From contig NC_085141.1 of NCBI RefSeq assembly GCF_024139115.2, positions 135,717,822-135,781,821 on the forward strand: 64,000 bases of DNA, given 5' to 3'. Below are positions 19,846 to 30,357 of the stretch, piece by piece. The number at the start of each line of letters is the position of its first letter. Positions within the stretch are counted from its first letter, which is position 1. This stretch comes from Armigeres subalbatus (Eukaryota; Arthropoda; Insecta; Diptera; Culicidae). The notes beneath the pieces are model-generated. The model ran no database searches, was not told the DNA's origin, and saw only the letters and a list, made by a program, of their open reading frames with translations. The translations under genes and the position numbers were made by a program.

Positions 19846-20990
19846 TTGGAAGAACTGCGGAACTTTATACCAAAAGTAGGAAAGCGAGATAAGACGCATC
19901 CTAAATCGTTCAGGCCCATTAGTCTTTCATCAGTTCTGTTGAAAACTATGGAAAAGGTGTTGAGTGATTATATCAACTCAAATTACATGATTAAACATCC
20001 ACTGTCTAAGTTCCAGTTTGCTTACCAGTCCGGTAAGTCAACAATTACGGCACTTCATACAGTGGTATCTAAAGTGGAAAAAGCGCTATCGGCAAAAGAA
20101 ATAGCACTTTGTTCTTTCTTGGATATTGAAGGAGCTTTCGATAACGCTTCTTATTCGTCAATGGATCGTGCCATGAAGAAAAGAAACTTCGACACGAACA
20201 TTATCAAATGGATTCACAGCATGCTTGCAAAAAGAGAAATCTCTTCAGAACTATGAAGTTCGTCTCTTACAGTATGGACAACCAAAGGTTTCCCTCAAGG
20301 AGGGGTCCTCTCACCACTAATGTGGTCCTTAGTTGTAAACGATCTTCTAGGAAGCTTGAAAGAGAAAGGTTTCGAGGTTGTAGGTTTTGCAGATGATATT
20401 GTTTTCATAGTGAGGGGGGAAATTCGACAATATCATTTCTCAAAGAATGAAGTGGGCTCTAAAATTTACCCATTTATGGTGTATTCAGGAATGCCTTAGC
20501 ATTAATCCGTTAAAATTCTAATTGTACCATTCACTAGGAAAAGGAAACGTGATCTAAAAGCTCTTAAGCTTGGATGACTAGAAATTCAGCTTAGTGAACA
20601 GGTCAAATACCTGGGAGTCATTCTGGATTCCAAACTGAACTAGAATGCTCATATTAAGTGTGTGGTTCGGAAGGCAACCAGTGCCTTCTGGAAATGCTTT
20701 AAAACATTTGGAAGCAAATGGGGCTTAAGACCAAAAATTATTCATTGGATCTATATTTCCATTATTCGTCCAAAACTGACATATGCTGCTCTTGTCTGGT
20801 GGCCAAAAACAAAAGAGGCTACTGCACAGAAGAAACTGAAAAAACTGCAAAGGTTAGTGTCCATTGCTATAACGGGAGCGATGCGTAGCACCCCTTCAAA
20901 ATCTTTAGATGCAATTCTTAATCTGCTACCATTGTATGAATTCGTGCAGCTAGAAGCGGAAAAGAATATGCAAAAAACTTAAACGATTGA
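19846..20990 (+). pseudogene. Loa-like LINE: reverse transcriptase region
   Basis: Conserved RT blocks follow in order: SFRPISLSSVLLKTMEKVL, FAYQSGKSTITALH, SFLDIEGAFDNA (first catalytic Asp), FPQGGVLSPLMWS near 20289, and GFADDIVF near 20384 (catalytic Asp pair). Then come VKYLGVILDSKLN near 20600 and the thumb region up to KNMQKT. Frameshifts separate the blocks near 20250 and 20400, and a TAG interrupts at 20641. It is inactive as it stands. Clade assignment (Loa or I/R1 group) is based on RNase H following the RT. Confidence 0.7.
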
Positions 20991-21113
20991 AGTTATTCAA
21001 GTCAGGCGATTTAGTGGGCCACTTGAGTATTTCACAAAATTTTCAATATGGGCCAGTGATGAATATGAATGGAGACTGGATGAAACCTGTGAAGAAATTC
21101 CTTACAACATATA

Positions 21114-22158
21114 CAGGGGTTAGACAAAAAGGTTGAGATAGGTAAAATTATGTCAAAATTCAAATCAACATAACTTCGCGTAGAATAATCCGATTTTGAT
21201 AAAACCAGGACCATCAGAAGCGGACACTCTTCTAGTATACTGTCCTTTTACAAAACCTGAAATTGGTTCTTGGCTACCGGAGATGTTCCAGGTTTTCCGA
21301 GGGTATGTTCAAAATGCATTTTTTCCACTGCTTGTCATTTTACGTGACGTTTACTTTTATACTGTTTAATGCTTTCTCCAAAAACTCCAAAAACCAACGG
21401 TGGATGTAGATCGAGAATCCATCAAAACTACGCAGAGATATGGCCATTTCCGTAAAAACGGTTCCGGGAACATGATGAAATGATAACAGATTGGAATAAT
21501 GCAAATATGAGTATCTAACTTCATGGCTTTGCGAGACAATGATTACAGAAACATTTACAGAATGATAGAGTCCACTGCCACCCTTATAGCAGGTTCCAAG
21601 GGCCTTCCAGGAGGTGCCGGTTTTGGCACCATCTGGAACCATGCATATATGGGTGTCAAAATTCATGTTTTCCAAAGACAATGAATATAGGATCTTTATT
21701 AAAAATACATTTTGAGGACTGTAAGACTCTCTGGTCAATTTGTAACGGGTTCCGGGTGTTCTGCGAAAGTGACATTTGTTCAGGGTGTATGGCCCATCCC
21801 GTACCGTTTTCACGAAAAAAGCCATATCTCTGCTTATACCTAACGGATTTTCGATCTGCAGCCAGCATTGGTCAGCATATTAGTTCTAGTTTCTGGGGAA
21901 AGCATAAAACATGATGGCAGTAAACGTCAGATAAAACGACAAGCAGAAGAAAAATGCATTTTTTACATATCCTCGGAAAACCCGGAACATCTCCGGTGGC
22001 CAATGGCCAATCTGAAGGTTTGCATAAGGACAGTATACTAGAAGAGTTTCCGCGCCGAAGGTCCCGGTTTCATAGAAATCGGACTGTTCTACGCAAAGTT
22101 ATGCTGATTTTAACATCGACAAAATTTTGCCTATCCTAACCTTTTTGTCTAACCCCTG
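21114..22158. mobile_element. 1.05 kb TA-flanked inverted-repeat element inside the LINE
   Basis: The ends are CAGGGGTTAGACAAAAAGGT and its reverse complement, bordered by TA (21112-21113 and 22159-22160). Inverted homology extends at least 200 bp inward, including an aaaatgcatttttt block on each side. There is no transposase. It separates the RT part from the RNase H part of the surrounding LINE, so it inserted after that LINE. Confidence 0.82.
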
Positions 22159-22179
22159 TATGAACCATCACGTATGGTT

Positions 22180-23018
22180 TGGGATGTCGAAGGTTCCACT
22201 GTTCGAGACGGTTCCATAAAATTCTACACAGATTACTCAAAAATAGGAACAAAAACGGGTGCATGAGTTTTCGGCCCTGGGAAAGCGATCTCAGTGGCAA
22301 TGGGAAACTATCCAACTGTGTTCCAAGCGGAGATTTTTGCTATAATGAAATGTGCTAATATCTGTGTAGAAAGGAAATAAAGATATGCAAATATTTGTAT
22401 TTTCACAGATAGTCAAGCGGCATTAAAGCGTTGAGTAGCTTTAAATGTACGTCAAAACTTGTCTGGGACTACATTCTTTCATTGCGAAAGGTGTGCCAAG
22501 AGAACTCCGTAAATCTGTACTGGGTTCCAGGACACTGTGGCATTGAAGGTAATGAAAAGGCAGACGAGCTTGCAAAACGAGGTTCAAACACACAGTTTAT
22601 TGGCCCAGAACCTTTGTGCGGTATATCATACTGTACTATAAAAATGGAATTGAAATTCTGGGAAGCACAAAGGTTGATGACCAACTGGTTGGTTGCCGAA
22701 AAGTGTGCTCAATCAAAGAGATTTATAATTCCCGATTTCCGTAACCGAAAAGCTCTTGGAGCTCAGCAGCTCACAGGCCTAATAACCGGACACTGCCCGA
22801 GCAGATATCACTTGAAAAATATTGGCCAGATTCAGAATGATATCTGTCGTTTCTGTAACATGGAACGTGAAACCTCGGAACATTTGCTTTGCAGTTGTGA
22901 TGCATTGTACAAGGGTAGATTTAAATTTCTAAATAGTGGCTTTATGCAACCAGAAGATATTTGGACTGCAAATTCTGGAAAGGTAGTGCGTTTTATTAAC
23001 TCAATTATACCGGACTGA
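22180..23018 (+). pseudogene. Loa-like LINE: RNase H and C-terminal zinc motif
   Basis: RNase H motifs are readable: YTDYSKIG near 22220, VFQAEIFAI near 22320, FTDSQAALKA near 22405, and WVPGHCGIEGNEKADELA at 22523-22576. The last part is open from 22431 to 23018. It ends with a CX2CX8HX4C zinc motif (CRFCNMERETSEHLLCSC) typical of LINE ORF2 tails. RNase H removes the RNA template strand during integration. A TGA at 22264 and a frameshift near 22430 interrupt the upstream half. Confidence 0.75.
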
Positions 23019-23150
23019 GAAAAGACGCGTCTTAGGTTGTTTACTTGACAAATGGTGATCAATCTAGAAGATGCGAATAGTTAATAGTAATCAGGGGTAT
23101 ACCACAAAAGTTCAACTCAATGGACGCAGTGGTTCTACGCCCCAACAAAA
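23019..23150 (+). other. 3' UTR of the Loa-like LINE
   Basis: The sequence after the stop ends in gttctacgccccaacaaaaa. A short A-run marks the likely 3' end near 23147. Confidence 0.5.
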
Positions 23151-23500
23151 AAATCCAGAGAAATATCAAAATCAAAATTGCTATCAATGTATGTTTTATA
23201 GAGAACCCAAGCAGCTCTATGGTAATTAACAATCGAACTAATTGGATTGTGAATGGCCTCTTGTGAAATTTTAAAAGTCACATGAAGCTGGTCAGAGTCA
23301 AAGTCAGCAAGATTTACCAATTGGCCACACAGCTGATTTGAATCAGTTAAAACCAAATCAATTGTCGAAGGATTTCGAGTAGATGGAAAACAGGTTGGCC
23401 GATGAACACCCGTCAAATAAAATTTTACCGTTGGAATTGCTTTGAGCATTATTACACCAACGGAGTTGGCATTGAAGTTACTAGTTTAGATCTGTTACGA
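23140..23500 (-). pseudogene. Jockey-type LINE endonuclease relic
   Basis: On the minus strand I read FNANS near 23475, then TGVHRPTCFPSTRNPSTIDL, VLTDSN, DFDSDQLHVTFKI and IVNYHRAAW. This is the C-terminal part of a Jockey/I-type AP endonuclease, including the SDQLHVTF equivalent of the SDH motif. The RT is absent because the Loa-like element ends here. It is a short fossil. Confidence 0.6.
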
Positions 23501-23621
23501 GTTGAAATTTGAAGATCAACTTTTATCAAATTGTTGGCGAGTAGGCAGCTAAAAGGAGAATTTCCCAAAATATGTTTCACCGTAAACACCTAAGGAGAGT
23601 TTCTAGTATACTTCACCGAAA

Positions 23622-23860
23622 CTAGTTTCGTCCGTAGATTGAAAGCAACAACAAAATCAACTTTGCTCTAATAAATTTGTCCGCTGAAGAGCCGTTGGCG
23701 AGTTTTACTTCCCCGTCGGCCACATCAATGATTGATTGGCTACCACAAGTTTTTATTTTTATATAAGGACCTTTAATTTTATGAGACAACTTATTTATGA
23801 CTATCACATCAACAAAATCACCTTGTTTATATTCTTGTACACTGTTTCGTTTTTATCCGC
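23622..23860 (-). pseudogene. Possible retroelement integrase-tail relic
   Basis: The minus-strand reading YKQGDFV...KIKGPYIKIKTCGSQSI resembles the C-terminal 'GPY' module of LTR-retrotransposon integrases. The similarity is weak, and the assignment is tentative. Confidence 0.25.
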
Positions 23861-24233
23861 ACTACGATTATTATACACTTAAAGCTTTTGAATATTTTGT
23901 TTCGTTTCATTTCTGATGTCAATAATGTTCTTACTCTAAATATAAGATTGATAAATTTAAATAAAAAAAATCATATTACAGCTCTACCTCATCAGCATGT
24001 TTCTGCTATTTTCCAAATAATTAGATAATTTCTATCTATTTCTATATTTCATTATGCACCGACCCAGCACACGCGAGGTAAGCTACAACATGGCAGTGTA
24101 GCTTTTTGTAGAGGTTTAACCAGGGATTGAATCCTAAAGAGAAAGACCAAGTCTCTCATTTATCATCTCTGTATACATATACGATATGTCGCATACAGCG
24201 AGAAACTTTTTTCGCAAGCTGTCATGCACGCTA

Positions 24234-24431
24234 ACTTTCACCTACTCAGTGACTGAGTAAAATTGTATTGCTCTCTCTTTCTATCCCACGGAAATTTTAC
24301 TCAATTTCCGTCAAAAGCAGGACAACTCAAAACTATGAGTAATCCTGCTTTTGACGGAAATTGAGTAAAATTTCCGTGGGAAGAAAAGAGATGGCAATAC
24401 AATTTTACTCAGTCACTGAGTAGGTGAAAGT
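24234..24431. mobile_element. Palindromic TA-flanked MITE (ACTTTCACCTACTCAGTGAC)
   Basis: This 198 bp hairpin has arms of about 90 bp beginning ACTTTCACCTACTCAGTGAC. TA lies on both sides (24232-24233 and 24432-24433). The loop is short (near ctcaaaactatgag). No coding capacity. Confidence 0.8.
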
Positions 24432-24734
24432 TAGGGTGTGATAGAGAACTGATTCGGGATGTTATACCCCATGATAAATTTCTTTTAGAAAGCTCCAAAT
24501 GCGAGGAACACTGGCTCTGATGATGCATTTCAACTTGTTCTACACAGCTGTGCAGTAACCAACACGAAATGAGCGAAAACAAAGCTAAAATCACCATTTT
24601 TCTGTGGGGGCTGCCTATCCGATTCTGTTTTTAGCACTTGTATACAAGTTTGATAAATTTGTTATCATGGCTTGTTTTGATTCGGAACAGTTTTTGCCTC
24701 TCTTTTATCGTTGTTCGTTATCTATTGAGAGCGA

Positions 24735-24905
24735 TTTCTGCAAACCCTGGGTTTAACAGAGCCCACTGCCAAACGCCACAACGTCCTAGGCAAGCCTCCT
24801 AACTCGCAGAGGCCGTGGGGAGGGGTCGTAAAGCCCTTGGACATAGTCCCTGTTGCCCGTAAGTAGGCGTTTGCCTGGAATAAAGCATCGGTGGATACGA
24901 TTTCT
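24735..24905 (+). repeat. Unclassified GC-richer repeat-like segment
   Basis: The stretch with ggggtcgtaaagcccttgg and ttgcccgtaagtaggcg stands out from AT-rich flanks. It resembles 3' tails of mosquito retroelements that I recall, but I cannot place it. Confidence 0.25.
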
Positions 24906-25070
24906 TCTTTATAAACAAGCGTCTACCCAGAATATGGCGATTATGAATTTGTTCCCTTCTTTAAAAATCTGTCAAAGTTTTCAAAAGTTCAGTGTCAATA
25001 ACAAGACACAATTACACTGTTGACCAATTAATTCCGATTGTATAAAAAACAACAAATCAAACTGGCAATT

Positions 25071-25098
25071 CCGGCCAAGGCCGGGTACATTCAGCTAG
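25071..25098 (+). mobile_element. Helitron-like 3' terminus
   Basis: The perfect hairpin CCGGCC-AA-GGCCGG is followed after 10 nt by CTAG and then T. That is the layout of Helitron 3' ends (hairpin, about 10-12 nt, CTRR, insertion before T). The matching 5' TC end and any Rep/helicase are not identified. Confidence 0.45.
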
Positions 25099-25154
25099 TC
25101 TTCTATAATAGAAAAATCAATCCATGCGTGTTGTGTAAGTATATTCGCTAACTA

Positions 25155-25985
25155 CTTCTAAACCACTTGACCGATTGCTACCAAATTTGAAACACAATTT
25201 TTCTATCCTGAACGGAAGAACATAGATGGGGTGAGTAGGTCATTGGGAAAGATGGAGGGTATGAGGGGAGGGGTCTCCAGTAGCCTTGCGAGCAAAAGCG
25301 TAGGATTGCCAATCCGGAGATGGCGAGTTCGATTCTCGGTCCGGTCCAGGGTGTTTTCGGGTGGGAAACATTCTTGACACCCTGGGCATAGTGTATCCAT
25401 TGTACTTGCCAAACAAGATACATACTCATGCAATGGCGGCCATAGAAAAGCTTTCAATTAATAACTGAGGAAATGCTAATAGAATACTAAGTTGTAAAAC
25501 TGGTTATGTTCCAGTTGGAATGTAGAGCCATTGAAAAAGTAGAAGATGAGGGGAGGGATACTATTTTGAAAACGAGCAATTCAGTGTAACTTTTATCTTC
25601 CAGGAGCGATTTCAACCAAATTTGGAACACACATTCTCCTCACTGAGGAGTTGATACTATTGGGTGTAGGAGGGTCACTGGTAAAACAGAGAGGGGAAAG
25701 GGTTAGGGGTAGTTACGCTTACAAAATTAACAATGTTGCGTGATTTCTGAGCTCCTTGACAGATTTCAACCAAATTTAGTACGCATATTCTCTATTTTTA
25801 AAAGCCGTTCATAGAGGAGGTAAAGGCCAACGAGAAATTGATGTTGAGGTTGTTGATGTTGAGATAGGGATACCGTGTAGAAAACGAACAATTCAATATA
25901 GTTTCGAAACCGCTGGACTGATTTTAACCAAAATTGGCACAAATATTCCCTATCCATGTAGACGATTATAAAGAGTGGGAGTGTC
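25155..25985 (+). repeat. Degenerate tandem units around 'TTTCAACCAAATTTGG'
   Basis: At least four diverged units carry variants of gatttcaaccaaatttgg with a following attctcta-type word and a polypurine run (gaggggaggg). They lie near 25160, 25605, 25755 and 25920. A Feilai SINE split the first unit. Confidence 0.55.
25273..25545 (+). mobile_element. Feilai-like tRNA-derived SINE, copy F1 (complete)
   Basis: The tRNA-like head has a B box, GAGTTCGATTCTCGG. The body contains ctgggcatagtgtatccatt and aattaataactgaggaaatg, as I remember for the Aedes Feilai family. It ends in a short GAAAAAGTAGAAG tail. It is flanked by the perfect 12 bp duplication ATGAGGGGAGGG (25261-25272 and 25546-25557). 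SINEs are transcribed by Pol III and mobilised by LINE enzymes. Confidence 0.85.
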
Positions 25986-26056
25986 ATTGTCAATAGGGGG
26001 AGGGTTGTTTTTTACCAAGTGAATAGTTTGATTAAGTTTGATTACACGAGGCCATT

Positions 26057-26488
26057 TTTTTTTCATATATTTATTTGGTAGGCACTCTGTGTTCTTAACC
26101 GCTACTGTGCCGTGATCTACTGTGGTACTCTGCTGTACAGAATCCACACAAAATCTATTTTTAGATATCCATATTCGTTATTGTTGTCGTTGCCAGTTCA
26201 TCTTTGTCGTGAGTCCATTGTGTCCGTTTGTCCATGTCGTGTATCCAATGATCGTTGCTTTGTTCGCTTGCCATTTAATCCGGGTAACATTGGAGGAATG
26301 CCTCCGAAAAGAACAGGTTGTCAGTCGTCATCAGGCAGCCGGTGACTGTAAGGCGCGTACCCCAAACGCCACCGTATAGGCTGCGGATCCGGCGACTGAC
26401 GAGGGTTTGGTGGAGGGGCTGGAAATCGAACCCATGACCATTCGCTTATAAGGCGAACATGTAGCCAACTACGCTACGGGACCCCCCT
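26057..26488 (-). mobile_element. Second tRNA-derived SINE family, 430 bp
   Basis: On the minus strand the element starts GGGGGGTCCCGTAGCGTAGT, with an A box (TAGCGTAGTTGG, 26466-26477) and a B box (GGGTTCGATTTCC). An unrelated body of about 350 bp follows, with a terminal A-run (AAATATATGAAAAAAAAA). A 12 bp target duplication with one mismatch (CAYGAGGCCATT) flanks it at 26045-26056 and 26489-26500. The tRNA-like head has lost good cloverleaf pairing in the T arm, so it is not a functional tRNA gene. Confidence 0.75.
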
Positions 26489-26489
26489 C

Positions 26490-27218
26490 ATGAGGCCATT
26501 CGAAAAAAGAAAAAATGTAGGGTAGAAACTGGAGGACGAAAGCATATGATGGAAAAAAAAACTGAAAAGAGAAGAAAGAAAGAAAAAGAAACCCGTGTTT
26601 AACTTACTCCTAAAATTTAAAAAATACGTTGATAAAGAAAAAAGAAATAAATGGAAGAATGAAGATAAAAAATGGAAAACGTAGTAGAAAGAATGGAGGA
26701 GAAAAAAAAGAGAAAAAAAGGAATAGAAAAAAGGAAGAAGAGAAAAAGAAGAAGGAAGAATGTAGAAGGAAGAAGAGAGAAGAGAAAAAGAAGATGAAAG
26801 AGAGAAGAAGGAAGTAGGGGAAACTGGGGTAATATGAACCCCCGGAGCAAAACGACCCTTTGGCATTTTTTAGTACATTTCCGGCAGTTTTTCCAGAGTA
26901 TTTACTACAGCACATGTAGTTCAGATCTCGATCTATTTTCAAAATTGAAAATGAGAAAAGGTCGTTTTGCCCGGGGCTGCATATTACCCCAGTTTCCCCT
27001 ACTTCCTTCTTCTCTCTTCCATCTTCTTTTTCTCATCTCTTCTTCCTTCTTCGTTCTTCCTTCTTTCTTCTCTCTTCTTCCTTTTTCCTATTCCTTTTTT
27101 CTCTTTTTATCTTTTTTTTTCTCCTCCATTCTTTCTACTACGTTTCCATTTTTTATCTTTCTTCTTCCATTTATTTCTTTTTTCTTTATCAACGTATTTT
27201 TTAAATTTTAGGACTAAG
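26490..27218. repeat. Large purine/pyrimidine inverted repeat
   Basis: Left arm 26587-26814 is purine-rich (GAAGAAAGAAAAAG-type). Right arm 27002-27218 is its approximate reverse complement. Shared unique words at the outer ends include aaaatttaaaaaatacgttg and gtttaactt. The 183 bp element P3 sits at the centre. Part of the left flank (26490-26610) is also homologous, inverted, to 35035-35160. Long Lys/Arg or Phe/Ser frames across it are compositional. Confidence 0.75.
26817..26999. mobile_element. TA-flanked MITE P3 with 'GGGGTAATATG...GGGC' phrase
   Basis: This 183 bp element has about 44 bp inverted ends starting GGGGAAACTGGGGTAATATG. TA lies on both sides (26815-26816 and 27000-27001). 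The arms also share gcaaaacgacc. It resembles P1 and P2 in its G-run phrase and TA flanks. Confidence 0.8.
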
Positions 27219-27402
27219 TTAAACCTGGGAGCTGCGGATAGAGCCGAAACGAGTGTCAAAAAATCTCCAAAGTAAACTGTCAAAAAGTATCCATCGCATC
27301 GAGAGAGGTTTCGAACATTTTGAGCGGAGTCGAGAGAGAACACGTATAAATCAACTCATACTAATTATAGCCCATTTTGAACATATTTTAATTTTTTGGT
27401 GT

Positions 27403-28068
27403 TGTCGACAGCACAGAAGCGCGTAAGCAAAGGCAATAGAACCACTGATACTACCCGTAAAGATGGTACAATTTGTCCTTTCAACTGAATCACTGTATTT
27501 CGCTTCACTATTTGATCTTACTTTTATTAACGTTACTTCAAACTTCTTCTAATTCTAACGTTTATTTCAATTCTACATATTCAACTTTTAGGTACTCCAT
27601 GCGCAACAAGACTATATTAGGTTGATCTTAGGTTGTCGTTTTAAGTTCACTCGATGAATACCGAAGCCGATGACTAGTCCGTGTGACGAAAAAAGAGACA
27701 TGATGACGTTTTGTTCAGTCCTTTTATATATAGACCTGTGCAGGAGTTCATCAAATTCACTCACCTGATGGATTTTGACATTTGAGCGGGTCGTCTTCTC
27801 GAACAAAAGTTCATTTTGCGTTCATTATGCGACCCGCTCAAACGTCATAATTTCTTGGGGGAGTTCATTTTGCGTTAGTCTATTGGGCGATCGGAAATAA
27901 CTTTTTCTCCATCTTGGTATTTCCGAAGGGCGGCTGTCAGTGGTGTTCGACTCGATTCGCCTGCTGAGGGAGTGGTTGCTTGAACTTGACGAAAGCAAGC
28001 ACACAGATAGGTGGCACAGACCATGAACTTCCATACACTGTTTCAGCTGTGCGTGTAGCGCACGAACA
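27403..28068 (-). repeat. 3' LTR of the BEL/Pao element
   Basis: This 666 bp repeat runs TGTCGACAG...CACGAACA as read on the plus strand (TG...CA ends). It nearly matches the other LTR at 33885-34789 outside two private insertions. The 5 bp target duplication GGTGT lies at 27398-27402 and 34790-34794. This copy holds a 152 bp insertion at 27731-27882. Confidence 0.93.
27733..27880. mobile_element. TA-flanked insertion inside the 3' LTR
   Basis: The segment is absent from the other LTR. It is bordered by TA on both sides and contains an internal inverted pair, acatttgagcgggtcg / cgacccgctcaaacgt. It inserted after the retrotransposon integrated. Confidence 0.7.
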
Positions 28069-28082
28069 TCTTGCCCCCTTCA
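28069..28082 (-). promoter_or_regulatory. Polypurine tract of the BEL/Pao element
   Basis: The minus strand reads GAAGGGGGCAAGA directly before the 3' LTR. This is where plus-strand DNA synthesis is primed in LTR retroelements. Confidence 0.7.
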
Positions 28083-28360
28083 GAAAACGTTTCTGAATGC
28101 CAACGATCCGAACTTAAGAGGCGAATGCCGTCATCGTACGAGGTTCATCCAATCGCAGTTTGTTTTGATTCAAATGTCAACTCGTCGTCGCCTCCATAGA
28201 GCAGCATTTTGCAGTGGAAAAAGTATTTTGCTTAAAAAAAATAACAAAATTGACCCGGTAGCGGGTTTAAAAGGTTTAAAGGATAATGGACAGGTTCTCA
28301 CCTTGCCCCCTTTGATAAAGGGCCTTGAATATATCGTTGCAGGTTCCTCCGAAGGTGAAA

Positions 28361-29071
28361 TTAACAGGATCTAGTTTTGGAGGTTGAGTCTAGTGCATCT
28401 GTTTTTTGGCAAGGCGGTGATGCGACGGGCAGCAAACATATTTTCGCTACCGGCCGAATGAATTTCCCCTGTGGCGATCGGAGAGATACAACACGAACGA
28501 TTCCGTCCGACCCGGGATGTAGTTCTTCGATTCTCGCAGTTCTCCAGTTCATAGGCGGAACATTGTCATCTTTCATGACGACCAGTCGTCCCACCTCGAT
28601 GTCCGTTGGTGCGTTAAGCCATTTCGTGCGCTGCTGAAGAGTGCACAAGTATTCTCGGTGCCATCTTTGCCACAGGTGTTGGAAAAGTTTTTGTGTCAGC
28701 TACCACTGGTGTAGGTGATTGAGTGGAGTAGTTGAGAAATCAACGTCTGGAACCGCTTTCATTGGAGCTCCCACTGAAAAGTGCCCGGGAGTGAGCACTT
28801 CGTAGTCACTTGGGTCATCGCTGACACTGACTATCGGTCTAGAGTTCAAGCAGCATTCGATTTGCGAGAGTAGAGTTTCGGTATCGTCATAGTATAGGAT
28901 GTGTGGTCCCAGGATTCGGAAGAAATGTTTTTGTGCAGAGACGATCCCTGCTTCCCACAGCCCACCAAAATGCGAAGCCGTTGGTGGATTGAAGTGCCAC
29001 CTGATGCCGTTCGAGAGGCATTCTTGTGCGACTTCTGTCTGATGTTCCTTGATGTTTAATATCCGTCGCAA
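28361..29071 (-). pseudogene. BEL/Pao integrase C-terminal half and tail domain
   Basis: It begins RRILNIKEHQTEVAQE and contains the third integrase catalytic residue in HFGGLWEAG (plus strand 28947-28966). It continues to a TAG at 28702-28700 and resumes in the same frame with LFQHLWQRWHREYL and LVVMKDDNVPPMNW, the tail domain found after BEL/Pao integrases. The start is out of frame with the upstream integrase part by one base, near 29060-29090. Both the frameshift and the TAG would prevent a full polyprotein. Confidence 0.85.
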
Positions 29072-29900
29072 TTCATTTGCGGCCCCGATAAAATTCGACC
29101 ATTGTCACTGTATATGTCGGAACAGAGGCCGCGTCGAGAAACAAATTTGCGTAAAGCCTGAATAAATTTGGCTGTGCTCAGATCCGCAACTAGCTCGATA
29201 TGCACGGCCTTTGTACTGAAGCACACGAAAACGGCTACATAAGCCTTGCGTGGGGCAGCTCGTCGATGTTGTTGCTTTATTTGAATCGGGCCCCAATAAT
29301 CGATCCCTGTTGTCGAGAATGGTCTGGTGGCAGTTACTCGTGCAGTGGGTAGTTCCGCCATGAATTGTTCTATCTTTTTGGGCCGATTTCTGACGCAGAT
29401 TATACAGTTCTGCACTGTACGTTTGGCCAGGTCTCTGGCGCCAATGACCCAATGGCGTAGACGAAGGACCGCTAGAAGAAGCTGCGGACCCGCATGAAGC
29501 TGTTGCAGATGAATGTGCTTGACTAATAATTTCGAAAATGTGTGTGTAGAGGGTAGGATTGCTTGATGCTTGCTTTCATAAGGTAGTTGGGAGTTGCCAA
29601 GACGACCACCTATACGAAGCACATGCTTGTCGTCGAGAAATGGGTGGAACCAACGAAGTCGTGACCTAGATGCTATTGGCTTTCCTTGTCGTAGTTGATT
29701 TATTTCATTGCTGAAGAACTGCATTTGAACGAGTTTGGTTAAAGTTGTCTCCGCTGTTTTAGTTTCTTCCGTGGTGAGAATATCTGTAGCCCGTTCATTA
29801 CGTGGAACACGACAGTTTTGTAGAAATCGCAAGCAGTACGCCGTTATTCTCAGCATCCGTTGGTAGTTCGAGTGCCTTTCCACGTATTGATTTAAAATGT
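29056..29900 (-). pseudogene. BEL/Pao integrase N-terminal half
   Basis: The domain has an HHCC zinc module (LVKHIHLQQLHAGPQ, then CIICVRNRP) followed by the catalytic core with Asp in GIDYWGPIQ (near 29297) and Asp in YSDNG (near 29106). Integrase inserts the cDNA into the host genome. The frame opens after a shift near 29900 and is lost just after SDNG. The third acidic residue is therefore in another frame. Confidence 0.88.
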
Positions 29901-30357
29901 CGGTTCCTCAGAACCTGCAGCAGCTGTAATGCAGCTCGACTTGGCTTCACGGAGGACTTCAGTGGATGCCGTCATATTGTGTTGCAGAGTTGGCCATCCG
30001 CTCTTGTCGTTCACCAGCCATTCGGGACCATTCCACCAAAGTTGGTTTGTGATGAGCTTATCCGCCGTTGTTCCTCTTGAGATCAGATCGGCTGGGTTTT
30101 GTGTGCCAGCGACGTGGCTCCAGATACAGCTTCCTGTGGCTGATTGTATTTTAGAAACTCTGTTCGCCACAAATGTTGCCCACGCCGAAGGAGAAGATTT
30201 AAGCCAACAAAGTACAACAGTGGAATCTACCCAAAAGAATGTGTCTACGTTGATCTGAAGCGCTGCCTTGACCCTTTCATATAGTTGAACGCCGATTAGG
30301 ACACCACATAACTCTAGTCTCTTTAGGATGCTTTGTTTCTTCAGTGGGGCAATTTTT
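29900..30357 (-). pseudogene. BEL/Pao RNase H and linker
   Basis: The frame contains the RNase H Glu block (KRLELCGVLIG) and Asp block (FFWVDSTVVLCWL). The BEL-typical linker NPADLISRGTTADKL, then WWNGPEWL, follows. It is shifted by one base from the RT frame near 30357, in an A-run, and shifts again near 29900. Confidence 0.82.

Noticed and set aside
23622..23860. A complete gypsy-type integrase
   Set aside because: Only a GPY-like tail can be seen, so it is listed as a weak relic.
25273..25350. tRNA gene on the plus strand
   Set aside because: It is the tRNA-like head of a Feilai-like SINE, not a free tRNA.
26415..26488. tRNA gene on the minus strand
   Set aside because: A and B boxes are present, but the cloverleaf is poor and the sequence continues into a SINE body with an A tail and target duplication.
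26474..27211. Membrane proteins rich in Phe, Ser and Leu
   Set aside because: They are translations of polypyrimidine tracts.
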